NCBI GenBank assembly: GCA_029219465.1
Contig: JAQXTL010000004.1
Span: 186,001 to 250,000, forward strand
Source: Methanobacteriaceae archaeon
Lineage (GTDB): Archaea; Methanobacteriota; Methanobacteria; Methanobacteriales; Methanobacteriaceae
DNA: 64,000 nucleotides
Direction: 5' to 3'
The position numbers and the translations under genes are program-made. This document shows positions 27,394 to 35,300 of this stretch, one piece after another (positions within the stretch are counted from its first letter, which is position 1; each line of letters begins with the position of its first letter). Under the pieces are notes generated by a model. That model had not been told where the DNA came from. It saw only the letters and a list, made by a program, of their open reading frames with translations, and did not search any database.

Positions 27394-28067
27394 AAAAAGC
27401 AATTTCTGTTTTATCAGGAGGTCTTGACTGTACTGTTGCAACAAGCATGTTTGCCAAAGACTACGAAATTTTAGCAATTACTTTTAATTATGGTCAAAAA
27501 GCTTTTAAAAGAGAACTTCAAGCATCCAAAGAGATTTGTGAAAAAATGAATTGGACTCATGAAGTAATTGACCTTCCATGGTTATCCAAAATCAGTAATT
27601 CAACCTTAAATACTGATGATGATGTTCCTGAACTTAAAGATGAAGATTTGGATGATTTTGAAAAAAGTAGTGAAAGTGCAAGTAGTGTCTGGGTTCCTGC
27701 AAGAAACACCGTATTTACTTCAATAGCTCTTTCATATGCTGAAAGTATGGGTGCTAGTGCAATTATTGTTGGATGGAATGGTGAGGAAGGTGCAACATTC
27801 CCAGATAACTCAAAAGGATATTTGGAAAAATTCAATCAGTTAATTGAAGAAGGCTCACCAGATGAAATTAAAATTGAAGCACCATTAATTGATTTAAACA
27901 AAGAAGAAATTGTTGAAATGGGAATTAAATATGATGCTCCAATGGAACTAAGTTATTCATGTTACAAAGGCAGAAAAAAACAGTGCGGCGTTTGTGAAAG
28001 CTGTATGAGAAGAAAACGTGCATTTGAAAACTTAGGTCTAGAAGATAAAAGCGAATATGAGAATTAA
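27390..28067 (+). CDS. queC: 7-cyano-7-deazaguanine synthase
   Basis: QueC converts 7-carboxy-7-deazaguanine to preQ0, the precursor of archaeosine in archaeal tRNA. The 225-residue protein has the PP-loop VLSGGLDCTVAT at residue 6, where most members have SGGLDST. VPARNTVFTSIALSYAE is near residue 102 and WNGEEGATFPD near 124. The zinc site at the C-terminus is CYKGRKKQCGVCESC. It is translationally coupled to larC. Confidence 0.93.
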   Translation: MKKAISVLSGGLDCTVATSMFAKDYEILAITFNYGQKAFKRELQASKEICEKMNWTHEVIDLPWLSKISNSTLNTDDDVPELKDEDLDDFEKSSESASSVWVPARNTVFTSIALSYAESMGASAIIVGWNGEEGATFPDNSKGYLEKFNQLIEEGSPDEIKIEAPLIDLNKEEIVEMGIKYDAPMELSYSCYKGRKKQCGVCESCMRRKRAFENLGLEDKSEYEN

Positions 28068-28085
28068 ACACGACCTAACCATCAT

Positions 28086-29054
28086 CTAAAGTTTATTTCC
28101 ACAGTTCATACAAAACTTATCACCATCTCCAATAGCATGTCCACAATTAGAACATTTTAATTGTGTTTCAAGTTTAAAACCACAATTTGTACAGAAATTA
28201 TCATTTACACCAACAGGAGATCCACAATTAGAACAAAAACTGTCTGGTGAATTATTATTAGCAGATGTTAAATGAAGCCCTTCACGATTTTCAATTTCTC
28301 CAATTAATTGCCTCATTACAGCTATTCTTTTTGAATCTGCAGGATGTGTTGAGAAAAAATCATGATTATTGGCATTTTGTCTAGACATATCCTGCCAGAA
28401 TGCTGGAATTTGAGATATATCATAACCTGCCCAGTGAATTATCATCATACCCAAACGGTCGGCTTCAAGTTCCTGGTCTCTTCCCCAGGGATTTAAAAGG
28501 AAATATTGAGAACCAACACTTGCAACATTTGTAGCAGCTCTTGTTACACTGCCAAGTTCACCTAATCCAACCAAATCCATTGCAATACTGCCAATCCATG
28601 CAGCAGAAGCTAAAGTATTATGGGCATTTTGAGCACTGATTCTGGTTCTAGTATGATCAAGAAGTGCATGTGCCATTTCATGACCTAAAATAAAAGCAAC
28701 TTTTTCTTCAGTATTTGCAACTGAAAGAATTCCCGAAAACATTACAATCTTACCACCAGGCATGCAAAATGCATTTACAGTATTATCTGCAACCAAATGA
28801 ATATCCCAGTCATAATAATCCTCAACATAATCCAACCTGCCAATTTCAGCAAGGTAATTGTTAACAGCATTAATCAGTTTTACACCAACATCCCTGACAA
28901 TCTGACCATTATGAGTATTGTCTAAAAGTTGAGACTGGTTAATGACTTTATAATATTCATTATAGGACTCCTGTAGAAATTTATCATCATTAACCAAATC
29001 AAGATGCTTTTTTCCAGTAAATGGATTTAGAGCACTTCTATCATTTTTTGCCAT
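28086..29054 (-). CDS. M48-family zinc metalloprotease with C-terminal zinc ribbons
   Basis: This 322-residue protein (from ATG 29054) has the zinc-protease motif H125-E-M-A-H129. The third ligand is in the ELEADRLGM segment near residue 203. A HPADSKRIAVMRQL stretch is typical of M48. Two or three double-cysteine zinc ribbons follow (FCSNCGSPVG, FCTNCGFKL, KCSNCGHAIG, FCMNCGNKL). I see no transmembrane segment, so it differs from HtpX. The frame extends to 29129, but those residues are upstream of a better start right after the TATA region. Substrates are unknown. Confidence 0.88.
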   Translation of the reverse strand: MAKNDRSALNPFTGKKHLDLVNDDKFLQESYNEYYKVINQSQLLDNTHNGQIVRDVGVKLINAVNNYLAEIGRLDYVEDYYDWDIHLVADNTVNAFCMPGGKIVMFSGILSVANTEEKVAFILGHEMAHALLDHTRTRISAQNAHNTLASAAWIGSIAMDLVGLGELGSVTRAATNVASVGSQYFLLNPWGRDQELEADRLGMMIIHWAGYDISQIPAFWQDMSRQNANNHDFFSTHPADSKRIAVMRQLIGEIENREGLHLTSANNNSPDSFCSNCGSPVGVNDNFCTNCGFKLETQLKCSNCGHAIGDGDKFCMNCGNKL

Positions 29055-29332
29055 ATTAAATATTATATTACAACAATTATATAAAAGTTGTATATAAGAT
29101 GTTTTCCAAACATTTGCGATTGCCGGCAATTAAAATTTTTTTAAAACAAAAAAATTATTCTTTTTATTAATCCTTAAACAATCAAACAACATTCCACAAT
29201 ACCTCACCATAGAAAAAATTAAAAAATATTTTCAAAATCGAATAATATTCAAAAATACATCACACAATTAGAAAAATAGTGAAGAATATTCATTTAATTT
29301 TCCACCATAACTTTTTTGGTTTATCCAAAATG
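29055..29332. promoter_or_regulatory. AT-rich divergent promoter region with a GC-centred palindrome
   Basis: No gene is seen. ATTGCCGGCAAT (29119-29130) is a perfect 12-bp palindrome with an unusually GC-rich core for this DNA. It lies 65-76 bp upstream of the M48 protease start, behind two TATA-like boxes (about 29077-29096) on the minus strand. It could be a binding site for a regulator of that gene. The remaining bases before the glnA promoter are plain AT-rich sequence. Confidence 0.4.
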
Positions 29333-29382
29333 TTTATATACTAATACAATCTAAGTAATTAGTAGGAAGGAAGTTTCCTTCC
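29333..29382 (+). promoter_or_regulatory. glnA promoter with overlapping NrpR-type operators
   Basis: TTTATATA (29333-29340) is a TATA box. About 25 bp downstream, GGAAGGAAGTTTCCTTCC (29365-29382) is a perfect palindrome apart from its centre. It contains two overlapping matches to GGAA-N6-TTCC, the operator of the 2-oxoglutarate-sensing repressor NrpR known from Methanococcus maripaludis nif and glnA. It would cover the transcription start, so binding should block transcription under nitrogen excess. Confidence 0.8.
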
Positions 29383-29468
29383 GACGATGTATTTAATTAA
29401 ATATCATTAAGTTAACGATTACAATATTATTCAACCCGAATAGTAAATTCAAAAAAAGATGTGAAAAT

Positions 29469-30806
29469 ATGTCAGAAAGAGATAAAAAAATAGACCAAAT
29501 TATTAATACAATCGAAAAAAACGATGTAAAATTCTTAAAACTAGAATTATCAGACATCCACGGACTTCCAAAAAGTATGGCAGTACCTCTTAAAAGAGCA
29601 AGTGATGTTGAAGATATCGTAAATGACGGATTATTATTTGACGGATCCTCAATTGCAGGATTAGCTTCAATTAATGACAGTGATTTACTTGCAAAACCAG
29701 ATATCGACACTTTCTCTACTATCCCATGGAGACCTGAATCCAAAGGTACTGGAAGATTCATTTGTGACATCTTCACAACCGAAGGAAACCCATACGAAGG
29801 AGATCCAAGAGGATTACTCAAAAGAACTTTAAAAGCAGCCGAAAAAAGAGGATACCAATTCAACATGGGTCCTGAACCAGAGTTCTTCATTATCAAAAAA
29901 GATGAAAACGGAAATTACATCCCTGCTGATGAAGCTGAATACTTTGATGTTGAACCATTAGACCAAGGTACTGACATTAGAAGAGAAATTGTATTTGGTC
30001 TTGAAAAATTAGACTTTGATGTTGAAGTAAGTCACCACGAAGTAGCAGCAGGACAACATGAAGTTGACTTCAAATACGCAGATGCACTTAAAACCGCAGA
30101 CGCAGTAATTACCTTCAAAGAAGCAGTAAAAGCAGTAGTTAACAACTTAGGATACAAAGCAACATTCATGCCAAAACCATTCTTAGGAATTAACGGTAGT
30201 GGAATGCACTGTAACCAAAGTTTATTCAAAGATGGTAAAAACATCTTCTATGACCCAGATACTGAAACTCAAATATCTCAAGAAGCATTATACTTCATTG
30301 GAGGATTATTAAAACATGCACCTGCATTATCTTCAATCTTATCTCCAACAGTCAATTCATACAAACGTTTAGTACCAGGTTACGAAGCTCCATGTTACAT
30401 TGCATACGGTTTCAAAAACAGATCAACATTATTAAGAATTCCTGCATCCCGTGGATTAGGAACCCGAGTTGAATGTAGATCTGCTGACCCTTCATGTAAC
30501 CCATACTTAGCATTTGCAGTATTACTTGAAGCTGGATTAGACGGTATGGACAATAAAATTGACCCTGGTGAACCAACTGAAGAAAACTTATTCGCATTAA
30601 CTGAAGATGAAATTAATGCAAGAGGAATCAACAGCTTACCAACAAGCTTATGGGAAGCATATCACTCTTTAGAACAAGACGATGTTGTTAAAAACACTCT
30701 TGGACCACAAATATTCAATCAATTCTACAATATTAAAAGAGCTGAATGGGATTCCTACAGAATTCAAGTATTTGACTACGAAAGAGATGAATACTTAAAT
30801 GTATAA
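29469..30806 (+). CDS. glnA: glutamine synthetase type I
   Basis: GlnA forms glutamine from glutamate, ammonia and ATP. The 445-residue chain has [15 protein letters not shown] near residue 58, GPEPEFFI near 139, and [13 protein letters not shown] near 190. [11 protein letters not shown] is near 243 and [13 protein letters not shown] near 318. The adenylylation site Tyr of GSI-beta enzymes is absent here ([10 protein letters not shown]), so this is a GSI-alpha type not controlled by adenylylation. Control is likely through NrpR at 29365-29382. A hairpin follows the stop. Confidence 0.96.
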   Translation: MSERDKKIDQIINTIEKNDVKFLKLELSDIHGLPKSMAVPLKRASDVEDIVNDGLLFDGSSIAGLASINDSDLLAKPDIDTFSTIPWRPESKGTGRFICDIFTTEGNPYEGDPRGLLKRTLKAAEKRGYQFNMGPEPEFFIIKKDENGNYIPADEAEYFDVEPLDQGTDIRREIVFGLEKLDFDVEVSHHEVAAGQHEVDFKYADALKTADAVITFKEAVKAVVNNLGYKATFMPKPFLGINGSGMHCNQSLFKDGKNIFYDPDTETQISQEALYFIGGLLKHAPALSSILSPTVNSYKRLVPGYEAPCYIAYGFKNRSTLLRIPASRGLGTRVECRSADPSCNPYLAFAVLLEAGLDGMDNKIDPGEPTEENLFALTEDEINARGINSLPTSLWEAYHSLEQDDVVKNTLGPQIFNQFYNIKRAEWDSYRIQVFDYERDEYLNV

Positions 30807-31118
30807 GCATAATTAGACGGTAGTTAATCTATTTAACTACCAAAATCACCTTTTTTGGAGGTTTAAAAAATTAAAATTAACTTAAAAAAATGAATATATG
30901 TATGAAGTTTGTTTTTTGAAATTTTAGAATTAAATTAAAGGCATATGAAGTAATTTTAAAATTATTTATACAAATCAATTATGATCATTATTTTATCAGG
31001 TAAATTTAGTACAGGCATATAACGAATTAAAAGCTAAAAATACCTACTTAAAATAAAATAAACTCAAGTTAAAACTTAAAATACGTGTATTCGCCGATTA
31101 TTTTATGGAGGAATAAAA
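30807..31118 (+). promoter_or_regulatory. 312-bp spacer: glnA 3' hairpin and promoter region of the glutamate synthase operon
   Basis: GGTAGTTAA (30819-30827) and TTAACTACC (30833-30841) form a 9-bp stem with a 5-nt loop, just after the glnA stop. A T6 run follows at 30851-30856, so this is a likely terminator or processing element. The rest is AT-rich with no gene seen. GGAGG at 31109-31113 serves the next gene. I found no second GGAA-N6-TTCC operator here. Confidence 0.55.
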
Positions 31119-32036
31119 ATGTGTGGAATAGCAGGTGTAATATACAAAGATAAAAAAACTCATCCCGTAGGAGAAGCATTAACTTCAATGTTAGAATCAT
31201 TACAACACAGAGGCCCAGATTCTGCAGGTTATTCAATCTACGGTAGCTTAAACTATCCTGAAAATAATTACCAATTAAATATTGAAGTACAAAGAAAAAA
31301 AGGCGTACTTGACAACTTAAAATCATTATTAACTCAAATCAGCCCAATCTTTGAAGAAGAATTAGTAAAATCCGTCGGAGACTCAGACGTATACAAATGT
31401 AAAATTGCTCTAGACGAATATTCACTTTTAAAACCATGTATTAACGAAATCGATGAATTAGAAAACGTTAGAGTCATCAACGGTTCACACTCATTTGAAA
31501 TGATAAAAGATGTTGGAGAAGTAAAAGACATCGCAAAAAGATTTGATGTTGCAAACAGAATGGGAACTCACGGAATTGGACATACCCGTTTTGCAACTGA
31601 AAGTAGTGTTGATCGTTATCACGCACATCCATATCAAAGCTACATTATACCAGATATTACAGTAGTCCACAATGGACAAATTACCAACTACTGGAAAATT
31701 AGAGACTCCTTAGAACGTAAAGGACATAAATTCGAATCTTTTAACGATACCGAATGTATTGTTCATTACATGGCAGACAAACTTGACCAAGGATACAAAT
31801 TAGAAGAAGCACTCGATCAAGCAGTAATCGATTTAGATGGTCCTTTTTCAATTTTAGTAGGAACACCTAATGGTATCGGTATTGCAAAAGACAAACTTGG
31901 TTTAAGACCAGGAGTAATGGTTGAAACTGATGAAATCTTTGCAGTTGCATCAGAAGAAATGGCATTACACAGTGTAATTGAATCTAATCAAATAGAACAA
32001 ATTGCACCTGGAGAAACAAGAGCTTACACTATCTAA
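31119..32036 (+). CDS. archaeal glutamate synthase, glutamine amidotransferase subunit
   Basis: This 305-residue class II amidotransferase would release ammonia from glutamine. After Met removal Cys2 (MCGIAGV) is the nucleophile. LQHRGPDSAGYSIYG is near residue 28, GIGHTRFATESS near 152, HNGQITNYW near 184, and FNDTECIVHYM near 208. It corresponds to the N-terminal domain of bacterial GltB, split off as in many archaea. It begins a tightly packed operon with the GXGXG, FrhB-like and FMN subunits. Confidence 0.93.
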   Translation: MCGIAGVIYKDKKTHPVGEALTSMLESLQHRGPDSAGYSIYGSLNYPENNYQLNIEVQRKKGVLDNLKSLLTQISPIFEEELVKSVGDSDVYKCKIALDEYSLLKPCINEIDELENVRVINGSHSFEMIKDVGEVKDIAKRFDVANRMGTHGIGHTRFATESSVDRYHAHPYQSYIIPDITVVHNGQITNYWKIRDSLERKGHKFESFNDTECIVHYMADKLDQGYKLEEALDQAVIDLDGPFSILVGTPNGIGIAKDKLGLRPGVMVETDEIFAVASEEMALHSVIESNQIEQIAPGETRAYTI

Positions 32037-32049
32037 AGGGGTTTTATCA

Positions 32050-32703
32050 ATGAAAGAATATGTAATTGATGCAAAAAATATGGAAGAAAAAGAATTAAAT
32101 CGTACTATCAAAGAACAGGCTGTATATCACGATAAAATCATTATTAACAATCCAGAATCAAAACACGACATCTGTGCAGGATTAATTGAAGATGTAGACG
32201 TAGAAATAAACGGTTCTGCAGGTTATTTTGTTGGAACAATGATAAACAAACCAAAAATCCACATCAACGGAAATGCAGGTTGGTTTGCTGGAGACAACAT
32301 GACCAAAGGTGAATTGATTATTGAAGGTACTGCAGGAGATGGTGCAGGACAAGGAATCTATGGTGGAACAGTAATTGTAAAAGGAAATGCTGGATCAAGA
32401 ACTGGAGAAATCATGAAAGGTGGAACAGTCATCATTGGTGGAAACAGCGGATACATGACAGGGTTACTTATGATGGGTGGAAAACTCATTATCCTCGGTG
32501 ATGTAACTGATGACGTTGGTGAATCCATTATGAGAGGAACAATCTATGTTCTTGGAGACGTCAAAAGCTTAGGAAAAAATGCTGTTATGAAAAAAACAAC
32601 TCTTGAAGATCAAAAAGAGTTAAAAGAAATTTTAACAAAATACGGATTTGAACTAACTGATATTGATTATACAAACTTTAAAAAAATCGTTAATGAACAA
32701 TAG
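32050..32703 (+). CDS. archaeal glutamate synthase, GXGXG (beta-helix) subunit
   Basis: This 217-residue protein corresponds to the C-terminal GXGXG structural domain of GltB. Repeating turns such as GSAGYFVGTMI, GNAGWFAGDNM, GTAGDGAGQGIYGG, GNAGSRTGEIMKGG and a GNSGYMTGLLMMGG run give the right-handed beta-helix. Start is ATG 32050, ten bases after AAGGGG. It follows the amidotransferase gene by 13 bp. Confidence 0.93.
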   Translation: MKEYVIDAKNMEEKELNRTIKEQAVYHDKIIINNPESKHDICAGLIEDVDVEINGSAGYFVGTMINKPKIHINGNAGWFAGDNMTKGELIIEGTAGDGAGQGIYGGTVIVKGNAGSRTGEIMKGGTVIIGGNSGYMTGLLMMGGKLIILGDVTDDVGESIMRGTIYVLGDVKSLGKNAVMKKTTLEDQKELKEILTKYGFELTDIDYTNFKKIVNEQ

Positions 32704-32714
32704 GAGCTAATAAA

Positions 32715-33788
32715 ATGAGTGAACACAAAATAGCTATGGTTGGAACACCATGTGAAATAATGGCTGCATCAAAATTAGAGGAATATGCAGATAGCCCTAT
32801 TGCTGTTAAACTGGGCTTATTTTGTATGGAAAACTTTTCATACAAATACTTTGGAAATCTCTTAAAAGAATATGACTTAACAATGAACGATATTGAAAAA
32901 TTCCAAATTGAAAAAGGATTTGTTTCATTATTACTTAAAACAAAAGAAACCGTTAAAATACCTCTTTACAAAGCTAAAAGCATAATCAGAAAAAATTGTA
33001 ACATATGTGTCGAATTAACCTCTGAAACTTCTGACATTTCAATTGGGTCTATCGGTTCAGATAACGGATGGTCAACCTTAATAATCAGAACCAAAAAAGG
33101 AGAAGAGATTGTTAATAACGCAATTAAAGAAAAATACATCAAAGCTAAAGATCTTACCGAATCTCAATTTAAATTATTAAACAGGATTGCAGAAAATAAA
33201 ATAAACAAAAACCTCGAGTATATTGAAGAAAGAGAATTCTTTGCAAGACCTGTATTATACCAAAGAGAAAGATTAGACAACGAAATAGCTAAAGAAATCT
33301 CTGAATCCCAATTCATAGATTTAAAATCTAACGTTATTGATGTTGGAGCATGCGTACTTTGTGGAGCATGTGAATACATTTGTCCTGATAATTTAATCAC
33401 AATTGATGATACAAAACCAAGAATGAACAGCGAATGTGTAGAAGACTGTCATGCATGTTTTGCAGTATGTCCAAGGACTTTTATTCCTGAAAACTTAAGA
33501 AATGACAACACAAAAGCACTTGGTGAGTACATTAAAATATTATCAGTCAAATCAGTAAAACACAGACATGGTCAAGACGGATCAATTGTTACTACATTAC
33601 TTGACTACTTATTAACCAACGATATCATAACAGAAGCACTTATCGTAGATAAAGAAGACCATTTAGCTTGGAAACCTTATGCAAAAATAACAGATGACAT
33701 TGATGAAGTTGTTAAAGCTGGAGGAACAAAATACTCTGTTTGTCCTGTATTTAAACCGTTAAGAGATATAAAAGAGGAGGTGAACTAA
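32715..33788 (+). CDS. FrhB/FdhB-like F420-type oxidoreductase subunit with permuted domain order
   Basis: FrhB-family proteins pass electrons between F420 and iron-sulfur partners through FAD. In this 357-residue protein the half normally C-terminal comes first. It has KIAMVGTPCEIMAASKL at 5-21, VKLGLFCMENFSYKYFGNLL, and RKNCNIC near 92. Two 4Fe-4S motifs follow (C213-V-L-C-G-A-C-E-Y-I-C and C241...CHACFAVC). The half normally N-terminal is last (HGQDGSIVTTLLDYLL at 285, AGGTKYSVCP at 335). It sits in the glutamate synthase operon and probably feeds electrons to the FMN subunit. Confidence 0.82.
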   Translation: MSEHKIAMVGTPCEIMAASKLEEYADSPIAVKLGLFCMENFSYKYFGNLLKEYDLTMNDIEKFQIEKGFVSLLLKTKETVKIPLYKAKSIIRKNCNICVELTSETSDISIGSIGSDNGWSTLIIRTKKGEEIVNNAIKEKYIKAKDLTESQFKLLNRIAENKINKNLEYIEEREFFARPVLYQRERLDNEIAKEISESQFIDLKSNVIDVGACVLCGACEYICPDNLITIDDTKPRMNSECVEDCHACFAVCPRTFIPENLRNDNTKALGEYIKILSVKSVKHRHGQDGSIVTTLLDYLLTNDIITEALIVDKEDHLAWKPYAKITDDIDEVVKAGGTKYSVCPVFKPLRDIKEEVN

Positions 33789-35276
33789 ATGCCATTTACT
33801 GTTGAGAGAAAACAAGAAATTTGTAAACAGAATAACGGCAGACCAGGTTGTTGCTGGTACTTATGTGACAATCCTAAAAGATCATCATGTAAAAACTGTT
33901 ACAGCTGCTATTCAAATTGTCCTCACAACGTATATGAAGTAATTAATGACGAACCACAGCCTATACATCAGGAAAATTGTGTAGGATGTAAAATCTGTGA
34001 AGAAATGTGTCCAACACATGCAATATACGTCAAACCACTCCCAGACGAAGGTAGAGGAATCTGGTCCAATTCAACAATGGTTGAAATCAAACGTAAAAGT
34101 CAAACCGGATCATACAAAATGCGTGGTTGTGGATTAACAAGAAAAGTACCAACATTTGATGATTTAAGCATATTACCTGCACAGGTTTCAAGACCTCCTA
34201 TTGATTCTTACAGAGAAAACTGTGACACCTCAGTAGTATTAGGAGACAGATTTGCAGAAAATCCAATTAAAATTGATACCCCAATTATGATTGGAGCAAT
34301 GTCCTTTGGTGCATTAAGTAAAGAAGCTAAAATTGCACTTGCTATTGGAAGTAGTAAAGCAGGAACCATAGCAAACACCGGTGAAGGAGGAATGCTTCCT
34401 GAAGAAAGACATTATGCAGATAAATTAATTGCACAATATGCATCAGGACGTTTCGGAGTTTCAGCTAGCTATTTAAACAATGCAGAAGCTGTTGAGATAA
34501 AAATTGGTCAAGGAGCAAAATCAGGAATGGGTGGACACTTATTAGGACATAAAGTAACTGCAGAAGTTGCTAAAGTAAGAAACATTCCTGAAGGAACTGC
34601 TGCTTTAAGTCCCGCAAGACACATGGATATTGTCGGACCTGAAGACTTAAGTATGAAAATCAATCAGTTAAGAGAAATTACTGACTGGAAAATACCAATT
34701 ATCGTAAAATTCGCAGCAGGTAGAGTAGAACAAGATGTAAAAATTGCTGCAAAAGCTGGTGCTGATATAATTGTAGTTGACGGTATGCAAGGAGGAACTG
34801 GTGCTGCACCAGAAGTAATCACAGAACACGCAGGTATTCCCACCATTGAAGCAATTGTAAAAGCTGACGATGCTCTTAAAGAAGTTAATTTAAGAAATGA
34901 AGTAAGCCTTGTTGCTGCTGGTGGAATTAGATCTGGAGCAGATGTAGCAAAAGCAATAGCTTTAGGTGCTGATGCAGTATACATCGCAACCTCTGCATTA
35001 ATCTCAATTGGATGTAAAGTCTGTCAAACCTGTTCTAAAGGAACCTGTGCAAAAGGAATTGCAACACAAGAAAGAGTCCTTAGAAGAAGATTAGATCCAA
35101 TTAGAAAAGGTCAGCAAGTTGCAAACTACATAGAAGCAATGACTCAAGAGGTAAAATCATTAACACAACAAGCAGGTAACACTGATGTTAAAAAACTTGA
35201 ACGTCAAGACCTTGTTTCCTTAACTATGGAAGCAGAACAATTAACTGGAGTACCAATGGTTAGTAAAAAATACTAA
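33789..35276 (+). CDS. archaeal glutamate synthase, FMN/iron-sulfur subunit
   Basis: This 495-residue protein condenses ammonia with 2-oxoglutarate to make glutamate. It has an N-terminal two-cluster ferredoxin region (CKNCYSCYSNCP near 35, CVGCKICEEMCP near 70). The FMN barrel has IGAMSFGALSKEAKIALA, NTGEGGMLPEE, and GAKSGMGGHLLGHKV. Next come VDGMQGGTGAAPEV and AAGGIRSGADVAKA. A cysteine cluster CKVCQTCSKGTC near 418 would hold the third Fe-S centre. It starts directly at the end of the FrhB-like gene (GAGGTG ribosome site inside that gene). Confidence 0.94.
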   Translation: MPFTVERKQEICKQNNGRPGCCWYLCDNPKRSSCKNCYSCYSNCPHNVYEVINDEPQPIHQENCVGCKICEEMCPTHAIYVKPLPDEGRGIWSNSTMVEIKRKSQTGSYKMRGCGLTRKVPTFDDLSILPAQVSRPPIDSYRENCDTSVVLGDRFAENPIKIDTPIMIGAMSFGALSKEAKIALAIGSSKAGTIANTGEGGMLPEERHYADKLIAQYASGRFGVSASYLNNAEAVEIKIGQGAKSGMGGHLLGHKVTAEVAKVRNIPEGTAALSPARHMDIVGPEDLSMKINQLREITDWKIPIIVKFAAGRVEQDVKIAAKAGADIIVVDGMQGGTGAAPEVITEHAGIPTIEAIVKADDALKEVNLRNEVSLVAAGGIRSGADVAKAIALGADAVYIATSALISIGCKVCQTCSKGTCAKGIATQERVLRRRLDPIRKGQQVANYIEAMTQEVKSLTQQAGNTDVKKLERQDLVSLTMEAEQLTGVPMVSKKY

Positions 35277-35300
35277 ATAGCTTAATAGGAGAATGTGATT

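Noticed and set aside
29393-29896. 167-codon reading frame antisense to glnA
   Set aside because: It is a shadow of the strongly conserved glnA frame and has no ribosome site or recognisable motif.
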